DNA from: Ewingella americana
GTDB taxonomy: Bacteria > Pseudomonadota > Gammaproteobacteria > Enterobacterales > Enterobacteriaceae
Length of the DNA: 64,000 nt
Assembly: GCF_006438725.1 (NCBI RefSeq)
Contig: NZ_RCZD01000011.1
Span: 124,001-188,000 of the forward strand
Direction of reading: 5' to 3'
Part shown: piece after piece, positions 9,355 to 16,861 of the stretch
Layout: each line of letters opens with the position of its first letter
How positions within the stretch are numbered: the first letter of the stretch is position 1
The notes under the pieces: generated by a model
Databases searched by the model: none
Seen by the model: the letters and a program-made list of their open reading frames with translations, nothing else
What the model was told of the DNA's origin: nothing
Made by a program: the position numbers and the translations under genes

Positions 9355-9939
9355 ATGACAGAAATGGAAAAAGCACTGGCCGGGCTACTCTACGACGCCA
9401 ACTACGATCCTCTGATACTTGAACAACGTCAGGCTGCTAAACGTGCACTGTTTGAATATAACCATATGCATCCTGACGATATTTCGGAGCGCGTTGACCT
9501 TATCAAAAACCTGCTGGCAAAAACCGGTGAGTCGCTGGTCATTGAGTCACCGTTCCACTGCGATTACGGTTTTAACATCGAAATTGGTGAGAATTTTTAC
9601 TCCAACGTTAACCTGGTCATTCTCGATGGTGCCAAAGTCACTATCGGTGACAATGCTTTTATCGCGCCAAATGTCGGGCTGTATACCGCCGGGCATCCGG
9701 TTGATCATGAACGGCGCAATCAGGGGCTGGAATACGCGCGGCCCATCACTATAGGCGATAATGTCTGGCTAGGCGCGGGGGTCAGTGTACTGCCAGGCAT
9801 CACTATTGGTGATAACTGCGTGATTGCCGCAGGCAGCGTCGTTAACCGCGATATACCGGCAGATTCGATTGCCGCAGGTAATCCGTGCAAAGTCATTCGA
9901 CCGATTAACGACAGTGACCGAAAGAAGTTTAGCGCCTGA
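9355..9939 (+). CDS. maa: Maltose/galactoside O-acetyltransferase family (Maa-like)
   Basis: A 194-residue left-handed beta-helix acetyltransferase that moves acetyl from acetyl-CoA to a sugar hydroxyl. The N-terminal Mac domain (EKALAGLLYDANYDP) is followed by hexapeptide repeats (IGDNAFIAPNV, IGDNVWLGAGV, IGDNCVIAAGS). The catalytic His lies in TAGHPVDHERRN. I choose ATG 9355: GGAG at 9341-9344 is ten bases away, whereas the ATG at 9346 is only one base from it. The true acceptor is unknown; Maa and LacA-type enzymes are often promiscuous. Confidence 0.85.
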   Translation: MTEMEKALAGLLYDANYDPLILEQRQAAKRALFEYNHMHPDDISERVDLIKNLLAKTGESLVIESPFHCDYGFNIEIGENFYSNVNLVILDGAKVTIGDNAFIAPNVGLYTAGHPVDHERRNQGLEYARPITIGDNVWLGAGVSVLPGITIGDNCVIAAGSVVNRDIPADSIAAGNPCKVIRPINDSDRKKFSA

Positions 9940-10024
9940 TGCGCACCGCCGCCGCCTCGAAGACATCAGCTGATTTCAATGGCGGCGGGGTAGTGCCCCC
10001 GCAAAGTAACGATCCGAATCAAAT

Positions 10025-10049
10025 CAGTGGAACGAAAACTCACGTTAAG
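10025..10049 (+). other. 25-nt stretch identical to ColE1/pMB1 plasmid backbone as I remember it
   Basis: In the gap after the acetyltransferase, 25 bases starting CAGTGGAACGAAAACTCACG match, from memory, the sequence between the bla gene and the origin of pBR322/pUC-type (pMB1) plasmids. The flanks diverge: the plasmid continues with GGGATTTTGG, here it continues with CAATATC. The rest of this 260-base gap shows only a GC-rich hairpin near 9985-10002. The sequence may be a natural chromosomal element shared with ColE1 plasmids, or a relic. I cannot search for it. Confidence 0.5.
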
Positions 10050-10202
10050 CAATATCTTCCTCCACTGGATCTTCTTTTGTTCCAAGCTTCAGAAAATTTA
10101 GTTTACTCAGGGAATGGGGTATTATTTGGCTGCATACCACAGAGATGTTGTCGATAAATTTCATACCCTGCGGTAACTCATCACGCCAAGGAAAGAGCGA
10201 AC

Positions 10203-11003
10203 ATGTCCATAACCATCAGCGTCCTGCTGGAAAACAGGCTTAACTCCGGCTCTATAAATTTGCTGCGTGCTAAAACCGGGCTAAGTCTGTTTATCCAGGA
10301 TGAAAATGACTCAATCTTGTTTGATACCGGACCTGATGATAGCTTCCTGCATAACGCTGCCCTGATGGGGGTCGATTTGACAAGCCTAACCGCGGCTGTA
10401 CTTTCACACGGCCACTATGACCATTGTGGCGGTGTTCCGTGGTTGCCTGATAAATGCCGGATCGTATGCCATCCCCAAGTGGCCAGTGAGCGCCACTCGG
10501 CCGTAAGGTTTTCAGGCTATACCGCCAGAATAAAAAAATTGTCTCTGAATATTGATTATTCACAACACCTTATGGAGTACAGCAGTGCCCCACTGCATAT
10601 AGGGGAACGCTTTATGTGGTCAGGGGAGATCCCGATGACCAAGCCGCAGGCATACGGTGTTATCAGAGATAAGAATACCAGAGTAGACTATGTACAAGAT
10701 GAAGGAGTTCTGATCTATAAATCTGACCGCGGACTGATCATTTTTATCGGTTGTGGACATCGCGGACTCATTGATATCGTGCGTCATTGCCAGAAAATAA
10801 CAGGAATAAATCATATTCACGCTCTTTTCGGTGGTTTTCACTTGCGTTGTGCGTCACCTCGTAAACTCTGGGAGGTGAGACAGTTTCTACGCAGCCAAAA
10901 GCCAGATAAAATAATGGGCTGTCATTGTACTGGTAAATGGGGTTGCTTGTGGTTGCCGGATGCAGTCACTCCGAAAACAGGAGATATTTATGTTCTGGGA
11001 TAG
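10203..11003 (+). CDS. Metallo-beta-lactamase-fold hydrolase
   Basis: A 266-residue cytoplasmic metallohydrolase. The metal site HXHXDH is SHGHYDH at about 69-74, preceded by LFDTGPDDSFL. Later ligands lie in GCGHRGLIDIV and in LFGGFHL. This pattern (DTGP..., GCGHRG, GGFHL) is that of the group annotated as 7,8-dihydropterin-6-yl-methyl-4-(beta-D-ribofuranosyl)aminobenzene-phosphate synthase-like, known from archaeal pterin synthesis but of unclear role in bacteria. It has nothing to do with antibiotic hydrolysis. No partner genes suggest a pathway. Confidence 0.8.
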   Translation: MSITISVLLENRLNSGSINLLRAKTGLSLFIQDENDSILFDTGPDDSFLHNAALMGVDLTSLTAAVLSHGHYDHCGGVPWLPDKCRIVCHPQVASERHSAVRFSGYTARIKKLSLNIDYSQHLMEYSSAPLHIGERFMWSGEIPMTKPQAYGVIRDKNTRVDYVQDEGVLIYKSDRGLIIFIGCGHRGLIDIVRHCQKITGINHIHALFGGFHLRCASPRKLWEVRQFLRSQKPDKIMGCHCTGKWGCLWLPDAVTPKTGDIYVLG

Positions 11004-11006
11004 GAC

Positions 11007-11216
11007 TTAAATAAACAGCGTGGCTATCACTGCAGTTCCACTAAGTAATACCACGGAGCTGATGATTTTCAGCAGCAATCTTCCCTTCATTATAAAATAT
11101 ACGGAGGGAATAAAGAACACCGTGGTAACTAAGACTGGCATTGAACCGTTAGCAATTATTTTCACTATGCGGGGTTTGAGGTCCAATGGGGCGAAAACGT
11201 ACGCTAAGAAGGGCAA
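11007..11216 (-). CDS. Possible small membrane protein
   Basis: A 69-residue frame from a TTG at 11216, converging on the hydrolase gene with three bases between the stops. The peptide has two likely membrane helices (MPVLVTTVFFIPSVYFI and IISSVVLLSGTAVIATLF). There is no good ribosome site, and the frame opens only a few codons upstream of the TTG. I do not recognise a family. It could be a real two-helix protein or the tail of a lost membrane gene. Confidence 0.35.
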   Translation of the reverse strand: MPFLAYVFAPLDLKPRIVKIIANGSMPVLVTTVFFIPSVYFIMKGRLLLKIISSVVLLSGTAVIATLFI

Positions 11217-11357
11217 TCTGCGATGTAAATTGGCTGGTTAATTTTTGACTATTTAAAATGACGGCTTAAAGACGTTCCTGATTCCGTTACACCCCAGCCC
11301 TCGACATTTGACTGCTATGCTATACAGACGCTGATTTTTTTCTCTCTAAGAGCAAAA

Positions 11358-12653
11358 ATGAAAAATTCTACTGCAGAGGATACTTCCAAAGGCCAAAAAC
11401 CTTGGTGGAAAAAGTTAGGCCCTGGGCTGATAACGGGTGCCGCAGACGATGATCCGAGTGGTATCGCGACCTATTCCCAAAGTGGCGCCCAATTCGGTTT
11501 TGCCATGTTATGGACGCTGATCTTAACCTATCCGTTGATGGTAGGTATTCAGCTTATCAGCGCCAAAATAGGTCGTGTCAGCGGCCGGGGGTTGACCACC
11601 AATATTCGGCTGCATTATCCCATATCCATGCTGTATGCGATTATTGGTCTGCTTTTTATTGCAAACACCATTAATATTGCCGCCGACATTGCCGCAATGG
11701 GGCAGGCCCTGGCGTTACTCATTGGTGGCCCGCCCCATCTTTATGCTTTGGGGTTTGCAGTTATTTCATTGTTATTACAGATTTTCATACCTTATAACAG
11801 CTATGTCCGCGTACTGAAATGGCTGACATTAGTGTTATTTGCCTATGTGGGTATTATTTTCGTCGTCCATATTCCTTGGGGACAGGTATTAAAAAGCACA
11901 TTTATTCCGCATATATCCTGGAAATCTGACTATATAATCATGGTGGTAGCGATATTCGGCACCACTATAAGCCCCTATCTATTTTTCTGGCAGGCCTCAC
12001 AAGAGGTGGAGGAGTTGCATTTACATCCCGATGCCAAGCCGCTGATAGACGCGCCCAATCAGGCTAGTGCCAATTTTCGCCGTATCAGAATCGACACATT
12101 GATAGGTATGGGGATTTCCAACGTTGTGGCATTTTTCATCATGTTAACCACTGCCGTTACTCTGCACATGCATCATGTGACAAATATTCAGACCTCTGCA
12201 CAAGCGGCATCGGCACTACGCCCGGTAGCTGGCCAGTTTGCTTTTTGGCTATTCAGCCTGGGGATTATCGGCACAGGCTTATTAGCGATCCCCGTGCTGG
12301 CAGGTTCAGCAGCCTATGCCATGGCCGGAGCATTCCAGTGGAGAAACAGCCTTGAAGCCAAACCGGTGGCGGCCAAGCATTTCTATGCGATTATTGCGAT
12401 CGCCATGTTGATCGGGCTAGGTATCTGTTTTACGCCTATTGACCCGATAAAAGCTCTTTTTTGGAGCGCCGTAATTAATGGCGTAATTGCAGTGCCCATC
12501 ATGATAATTATGATGTTAATGGCCATAAACAAAAAAATTATGGGGGAATTTGTCATAGGCAAGCGTATGCAAGCATTAGGCTGGGCCTGCACCGGCGTTA
12601 TGGCGTTGGTCGTCCTGGGCATGTTTTGGACAATGCTATTTGGTCATCACTGA
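11358..12653 (+). CDS. NRAMP-related divalent metal transporter
   Basis: A 431-residue inner-membrane protein with about eleven helices, related to MntH/NRAMP. The helix-1 metal motif, DPGN in classic NRAMPs, is here DDDPSGIATYSQ (residues 30-41). The helix-6 metal motif, MPHN-like in MntH, is replaced by a SPYLFFWQ segment. The Met and His that give NRAMPs transition-metal selectivity are therefore not seen. Such changes occur in distant NRAMP branches, including the NRMT group shown to carry magnesium, so the substrate may be a harder ion such as Mg2+ or Mn2+; this is inference. Single gene, no riboswitch or operator seen. Confidence 0.85.
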   Translation: MKNSTAEDTSKGQKPWWKKLGPGLITGAADDDPSGIATYSQSGAQFGFAMLWTLILTYPLMVGIQLISAKIGRVSGRGLTTNIRLHYPISMLYAIIGLLFIANTINIAADIAAMGQALALLIGGPPHLYALGFAVISLLLQIFIPYNSYVRVLKWLTLVLFAYVGIIFVVHIPWGQVLKSTFIPHISWKSDYIIMVVAIFGTTISPYLFFWQASQEVEELHLHPDAKPLIDAPNQASANFRRIRIDTLIGMGISNVVAFFIMLTTAVTLHMHHVTNIQTSAQAASALRPVAGQFAFWLFSLGIIGTGLLAIPVLAGSAAYAMAGAFQWRNSLEAKPVAAKHFYAIIAIAMLIGLGICFTPIDPIKALFWSAVINGVIAVPIMIIMMLMAINKKIMGEFVIGKRMQALGWACTGVMALVVLGMFWTMLFGHH

Positions 12654-13028
12654 TAGTTGTAGCGGCACTGTTGCACATAACCGTTAAAGGTGATCTCGGG
12701 CGCTAAAGATAAAGCAGGGCACGCAGCTGCCGTGAACAATATCCTCGGTAAGCAATGTCGTTTTGACTTCGACGTGATGATTACGCCCTTGCGCAAGCCA
12801 ACGTTGCAAGGGCGTTGCGGCATTTTTGGCAGAGACTTGTTTTTATTCAACATAACCAAAAATCTTATTTTGTTAAGGCTGGTTTTAAATGTCCCCCAAG
12901 CGGTTAGCTTAGCGACTACACACTCGGTACGCACGATGATATTGTGTTAAATATCGTGGTTATTTTCAAACTGCGTCGAGTATAACTCATCCCCTTCCTT
13001 AAATTTTCCGTTCTATATCTGGCTCAAA
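12654..13028. other. Gene-free stretch, possible mobile-element debris
   Basis: About 375 bases between the transporter and the parE stop, with no coding frame I believe. GGCACTGTTGCA at 12664-12675 equals the first 12 bases of the IS6/IS26 terminal repeat as I recall it, but no partner end or transposase is present. It may be coincidence or a worn relic. Confidence 0.35.
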
Positions 13029-13325
13029 TTAAGTCCAGGAAAGATGACGAACAACATCCTGCGATTGATTCAGAACGCGGATCACAGTGATGGAAAACTC
13101 AGATGGAACAAAGAAAATCACATGCCTTTCAATAGGTAATGAGAAGATATGATCTCCTAACTCACGCCTTTCTGTTCCGATTTCATGGGTAGCTAGAACT
13201 TCAAAAATGTTCGAAATGCGACTGATATATTCATCAGCTTTAACAAGGCCAAATTGTTCTTGGCTATAAGACCAAATAGCTTCCAAATCTTCAGTCGCTT
13301 TAGGCGTCAGGTTAATCTCTTTCAT
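13029..13325 (-). CDS. parE: ParE/RelE-superfamily toxin
   Basis: A 98-residue toxin of a type II toxin-antitoxin pair. MKEINLTPKATEDLEAIWSYS is the ParE N-terminal helix-strand pattern, and RHVIFFVPSEFSITVIRVLNQSQD is the conserved core and C-terminal strand. ParE proteins block DNA gyrase, while the related RelE proteins cut mRNA; the paired ParD-type antitoxin supports ParE. Its start overlaps the end of the antitoxin frame by 14 bases, typical of translational coupling with the antitoxin made first. Confidence 0.9.
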   Translation of the reverse strand: MKEINLTPKATEDLEAIWSYSQEQFGLVKADEYISRISNIFEVLATHEIGTERRELGDHIFSLPIERHVIFFVPSEFSITVIRVLNQSQDVVRHLSWT

Positions 13326-13575
13326 GCAGACTAGCCTTTCCTTTCACCCGCTGCAGAAACGTATCTTTATCCCATGTTTCTGGCGTTCCGCTGCTCACCC
13401 CTTCAGCCAATAGATCCCGTAGAGTCTGCAAGTGAGATTCGGCCTGCTTTTCACGCAATAAGCGCAATGCTTCCCGAAGCACTTCACTTTGAGTTCTGTA
13501 ATCACCGGATTTTACTAATGAATCTATAAATTCTCGAAGTTCATCACCCAAATCAACCGTCATAGTTCTAGCCAT
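13312..13575 (-). CDS. parD: ParD-type ribbon-helix-helix antitoxin
   Basis: An 87-residue antitoxin. MARTMTVDLGDELREFIDSLVKSGDYRTQSEVLREALRLL is split here as a beta-strand followed by two helices of a ribbon-helix-helix DNA-binding domain (residues 1-45). The acidic flexible tail (about 46-87) would wrap the toxin. I start at ATG 13575, five bases after AGG of the ribosome site. It is expected to repress its own operon through the palindrome just upstream. Confidence 0.9.
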   Translation of the reverse strand: MARTMTVDLGDELREFIDSLVKSGDYRTQSEVLREALRLLREKQAESHLQTLRDLLAEGVSSGTPETWDKDTFLQRVKGKASLHERD

Positions 13576-13584
13576 ACCCACCTC

Positions 13585-13638
13585 GATGTAAGATTTAATC
13601 TTACATCCAGTATAGTTTTATCCGCTCTATTGTGCCAA
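13585..13638 (-). promoter_or_regulatory. parDE promoter and palindromic operator
   Basis: Read on the minus strand: -35 TTGGCA (13638-13633), an 18-base spacer, -10 TATACT (13614-13609), then a perfect inverted repeat GATGTAAGAT / ATCTTACATC (13585-13607, 3-base centre). The palindrome covers the expected transcription start and lies just before the ribosome site, as expected for autorepression by a ribbon-helix-helix antitoxin. Confidence 0.75.
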
Positions 13639-13810
13639 TAGATTCCCTGCAGCTATTACGCCCAATTATAAAAGGCACTCCCAAAACTGATACAACATTA
13701 AGCTATACGCCTGTATCACTAGCCATAAACGGCGTTTTTCAACGTTGGATCATCACTTATCTGTCATGTACATGATGATCATCACCTAAGTGACACAGCA
13801 AGGTTAAAAA

Positions 13811-14212
13811 ATGTACATATCACGGATATCTCCGGGCATCGACGAAAGAACAAAATGCTCTTCGGGCAAAAAAACAGAATGAAGGCGTTCGTTGAGGAGA
13901 AAGGTTTTCGGTTGGTCAGCTGATACACCGAATATGTATCCGGCGCATCTCTTCAACGGCCGGAGCTTTTGCGCCTTCTGGATAACGCTGCACCTGGTGA
14001 CATTATTCTCATTGAGCAGGTTGATAGATTTCGCGCCTGGACGAAGAAGGGTGGCAAAAACTGAAGCACCTGATCCAGGAAAAGCACCTTGTTGTAGTAA
14101 GCCTGAATTTACCGACGAGCCACATGGCGTTGATTCACCCAGGCAATGCTGACAGCCATTAATGGGATGATGCTCGATATGCTGGCCTCTTTCAGTGCAT
14201 TATGTATTTAAT
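13811..14212 (+). pseudogene. Remnant of a serine recombinase (resolvase/invertase family)
   Basis: Broken frames together match the catalytic domain of a serine recombinase. One frame reads KAFVEEKGFRLVS, an in-frame TGA, then YTEYVSGASLQRPELLRLL (from about 13880) and DNAAPGDIILIEQVDRF. A frameshift near 14055 moves the match to WQKLKHLIQEKHLVVVSLNL and PTSHMALIHPG. A further shift gives MMLDMLASFSA near 14170-14205. The family pattern is RPEL..LL..A..GD...VEQ.DR, then VSL.LPTS, then MLDMLA. The N-terminal strand with the active Ser is nearly unrecognisable and the DNA-binding domain is gone. A dead gene left by a mobile element. Confidence 0.75.
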
Positions 14213-14741
14213 CATTACAATTATTGCCCTGTTCAAGCGTCCGCTGATGTTTATACCATGGCATAAACAACCGGAGCGTTCCCCCCCAGAAGATCCCGTC
14301 GATCATTCCTGTTATTAATCCAAAAACTATGCAGAATGTCTCCGCTTCACGTAATGAAGGCTGGAGATACAGGGCTGAGGTTAGAGTGAATTTCAGGCTA
14401 AAGGCAACGATTATCATGCCAAGCGTCAGTGGCGTCCCGCTGCGTACGATAAAACCCGAATGATCTGAGTTTCTCAGTGGTGGTTGCGACCACCATAATA
14501 TATACCCGAAAATAATGCCTGCCAGTACTCCGAATCCCATCATGATCAGGCTAAGGCCGGGGCGGGATGTCTCATTGGTTACATCATAGACTCCCCAGAT
14601 TAGAAACAAGACCGGGAGGAAGAACAGTCTTCCCGGATGCATTTCCCGGTCGAAGAGAGCGGTAAATCCGCGGCGAAGCAGGAAAATAAGCAGAACCCAC
14701 ACCCATACAGGAATATCTTTGAAAAACTGTATGACAGACAT
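14208..14741 (-). CDS. Uncharacterised inner-membrane protein
   Basis: A 177-residue protein with about five hydrophobic helices: PVWVWVLLIFLL near the start, LFFLPVLFLIWGVYDV, GLSLIMMGFGVLAGIIFGYIL, LTLGMIIVAFSLKF and ETFCIVFGLITGMIDGIFWGG. The PVWVWVLL opening and overall plan resemble small bacterial membrane proteins of the DUF6622 kind, an identification I hold loosely. No signal peptide, no catalytic motif, no operon partner. The coding frame is clean and the end touches the recombinase relic. Confidence 0.65.
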   Translation of the reverse strand: MSVIQFFKDIPVWVWVLLIFLLRRGFTALFDREMHPGRLFFLPVLFLIWGVYDVTNETSRPGLSLIMMGFGVLAGIIFGYILWWSQPPLRNSDHSGFIVRSGTPLTLGMIIVAFSLKFTLTSALYLQPSLREAETFCIVFGLITGMIDGIFWGGTLRLFMPWYKHQRTLEQGNNCND

Positions 14742-15202
14742 ATTTTCACCTTATTGATAAAAAACCACTATTGACTGGCTATAGAAGAAATCCCCACTTC
14801 GACTCAGACAGCAAGAATGTATGTATTAGTCTCCCTTTCCTGAATGTGATATTTCCCGTGCAGCCAGGACATTTGTTCTCTTATAAACCGCAGTACTCTT
14901 TAATTTTTTCACCTGTACTCATTTATGCTCCCTCACTGATTCTTTATAAGAGTATTTTCGCACATCCATCTCCCCTGCGGCACGACAGACAGGCGACACC
15001 TTCATGACACGATAACGACACACCTCAGGAAACGGCTTTATAACCCGCTTTTTGTATGTGTCACCAGGGCATGACTGAGATAAGTAAAAGAAAGCGAGGG
15101 GTTGTACTTCAGAATTCAATGGTGACTGGAAGTTGTGATCAATATCTTCGGGGAAACGATAAAGAATTTAAGGGCTGGCGGATCACGTGATTCATTTCAT
15201 GG
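14742..15202. other. Intergenic region with no recognised feature
   Basis: About 460 bases upstream of the metal-regulator promoter. The short frames here have no ribosome sites or familiar sequence. I see nothing I can name. Confidence 0.45.
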
Positions 15203-15254
15203 ATGACAATAAGACTCAATTCCGCTAGCATCATCCTATCCCCCCCCATAGGAT
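15203..15254 (+). promoter_or_regulatory. Promoter and C-tract operator of the metal-efflux pair
   Basis: A likely promoter is ATGACA (15203-15208), 17-base spacer, TAGCAT (15226-15231). Right at the expected start point lies ATCCTAT, eight C, ATAGGAT (15233-15254): a C/G-tract flanked by a perfect 7-bp inverted repeat. This is the operator shape of RcnR/FrmR/CsoR-type regulators, which read the A-form G-tract plus flanking arms. The right arm also supplies the AGGA of the ribosome site, so repression could block both steps. TATAAT at 15254-15259 directly abuts the ATG and is probably not the -10. Confidence 0.7.
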
Positions 15255-15259
15255 ATAAT

Positions 15260-15529
15260 ATGCACGCACATACAACACATCCGGACATTATCAAACGACT
15301 TAAGCGCGCCACAGGCCATCTGAACAGCACAATAAAAATGCTGGAGGAGGGCAGAACCTGTCTCGATATAGCTCAGCAGCTTCAGGCGGTAGAGAAAGCC
15401 ATTGTTAACGCTAAAAAAACGCTCATTCACGACCACCTGGACCACTGTCTGGATCACGCGGTAAAGGAGGATGGTGAAGTGTCGGCTGATGTCATCCGTG
15501 AATTTAAAGACATCACCAAGTATCTCTGA
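15260..15529 (+). CDS. RcnR/FrmR/CsoR-family repressor, probably nickel/cobalt-sensing
   Basis: An 89-residue all-helical DUF156 repressor. The fold's helix-1 pattern IKRLKRATGHLNSTIKMLEEGRT, Cys34, and the HDHLDHC segment (His57, His59, His62, Cys63) give candidate metal ligands. The N-terminus adds HAHTTHP, and N-terminal His is used for Ni/Co binding in RcnR. ATG 15260 follows AGGA by six bases. It lies nine bases before rcnA, so it almost surely represses its own operon and releases DNA on binding metal. Formaldehyde sensing (FrmR-type) is possible from the fold alone but unlikely beside RcnA. Confidence 0.85.
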   Translation: MHAHTTHPDIIKRLKRATGHLNSTIKMLEEGRTCLDIAQQLQAVEKAIVNAKKTLIHDHLDHCLDHAVKEDGEVSADVIREFKDITKYL

Positions 15530-15537
15530 GGCACGCT

Positions 15538-16665
15538 ATGACTGATTTTTCCGCACTGTTACAGCAAGGCACGAGCAACGCATGGCTCTTTATTCCCAGC
15601 GCGATTTTGTTAGGTGCGCTGCATGGGCTGGAACCGGGGCATTCGAAAACGATGATGGCGGCATTTATTATCGCGATCCGGGGCACGATGAAACAGGCGG
15701 TTTACCTGGGGCTGGCTGCCACTCTGTCGCACACGGCCATCGTGTGGCTCATCGCCTTCGGTGGCATGTATCTGAGCCGTCAATTCACCGCCGAAGCAAC
15801 CGAACCTTACTTCCAGATTATTTCGGCCGTCATCATTATTGCCACCGCTATCTGGATGTTTTGGCGCACCTGGCGCGGGGAACAATTATGGAAGAGGGAG
15901 CAGGTAGAACAACATGACCATCATCATGATGAATCTCATCTGATTGATACCGGTCACGGTCGCGTCGAACTGTCAATTTTTGAAGAAGGTATGCCGCCGC
16001 ACTGGCGTCTGAAGAACCTGTCGGGACAGCGCTGGGGAGCAAAAACCGTCACCGTGACCACGTCGCGTGAAACAGGGATGGCGCAGATTTTCCAATTCGA
16101 GGAAATCGAGGGCGGCTTGCAGTCAGTACATGCCGTCCCCGAGCCGCATAATTTCACTGCGCGCCTGTCGCTGGGGCATGGGGGTCATTCGCATGACTAT
16201 GATGTGGTGTTTACAGAGCACGCCCACCCACATCACGAGCACGATCACGCGGCGCTGGAGGGGCTGGATATCAGTTCACAGGAATATCAGGACGCGCATG
16301 AAAAAGCCCATGCCAACGACATTCAGCGCCGTTTTACCAACCAGAATGTCAGCACCGGTCAGATCATCCTTTTCGGGCTGACTGGTGGGTTGATCCCCTG
16401 TCCGGCGGCGATCACCGTGCTGTTGCTCTGCATTCAGGTCAAAGCCTTTACATTGGGTGCTGCGCTGGTGCTGTGCTTTAGCATCGGTCTGGCGATCACG
16501 CTGGTGACCGTTGGCGTTGCCGCAGCTTATAGCGTCAGGCAGGCGACAAAACGCTGGAGTGGTTTTAACACCTTAGCCCGTCGTGCCCCTTATTTCTCGA
16601 GTGCGCTGATCGCGTGCGTCGGCCTCTATATGGGTTTTCATGGCTGGATCAGCCTGACGCATTAA
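15538..16665 (+). CDS. rcnA: RcnA-type nickel/cobalt efflux protein
   Basis: A 375-residue inner-membrane efflux protein. Helix 1 contains GALHGLEPGHSKTMMAAF, the family's metal-entry motif with two His, and helix 2 has ATLSHTAIVW. A long central loop (about residues 120-260) is rich in His (EQHDHHHDESH, HGGHSHDYD, EHAHPHHEHDH) and is longer than in E. coli RcnA (about 274 residues in total). The C-terminal half has GLTGGLIPCPAAITVLLLC. It exports Ni2+ and Co2+. It follows its repressor by eight bases. Confidence 0.93.
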   Translation: MTDFSALLQQGTSNAWLFIPSAILLGALHGLEPGHSKTMMAAFIIAIRGTMKQAVYLGLAATLSHTAIVWLIAFGGMYLSRQFTAEATEPYFQIISAVIIIATAIWMFWRTWRGEQLWKREQVEQHDHHHDESHLIDTGHGRVELSIFEEGMPPHWRLKNLSGQRWGAKTVTVTTSRETGMAQIFQFEEIEGGLQSVHAVPEPHNFTARLSLGHGGHSHDYDVVFTEHAHPHHEHDHAALEGLDISSQEYQDAHEKAHANDIQRRFTNQNVSTGQIILFGLTGGLIPCPAAITVLLLCIQVKAFTLGAALVLCFSIGLAITLVTVGVAAAYSVRQATKRWSGFNTLARRAPYFSSALIACVGLYMGFHGWISLTH

Positions 16666-16861
16666 CAGGTTAGCGGGCAGCCTTGTCTTCGTATTTTTTA
16701 TCTCAACCCGGACATAGACCTGGGCGGCAGGCAGGATATTCAGCTATGTGTTTACTTTAGGTTCGGATAAAATCCTTCTCACTTGTCGATCCTTTGAGAA
16801 AGAGGGGATCTTCAAATCTATGTATTTTAAAGATAAATATTCATCATAATCGAGAGACAGC

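Noticed and set aside
10203-11003. Metallo-beta-lactamase as a carbapenemase
   Set aside because: Only the HXHXDH fold is shared. The GCGHRG and GGFHL motifs place it in a non-antibiotic group, and it has no signal peptide.
12664-12675. GGCACTGTTGCA as an IS26/IS6 terminal repeat
   Set aside because: Only 12 bases match, with no transposase, no second end and no target duplication. Kept only as a remark on the gap.
15254-15259. TATAAT as the -10 element of the RcnR-like gene
   Set aside because: It touches the ATG, so transcription would start inside the gene; a better promoter lies at 15203-15231.
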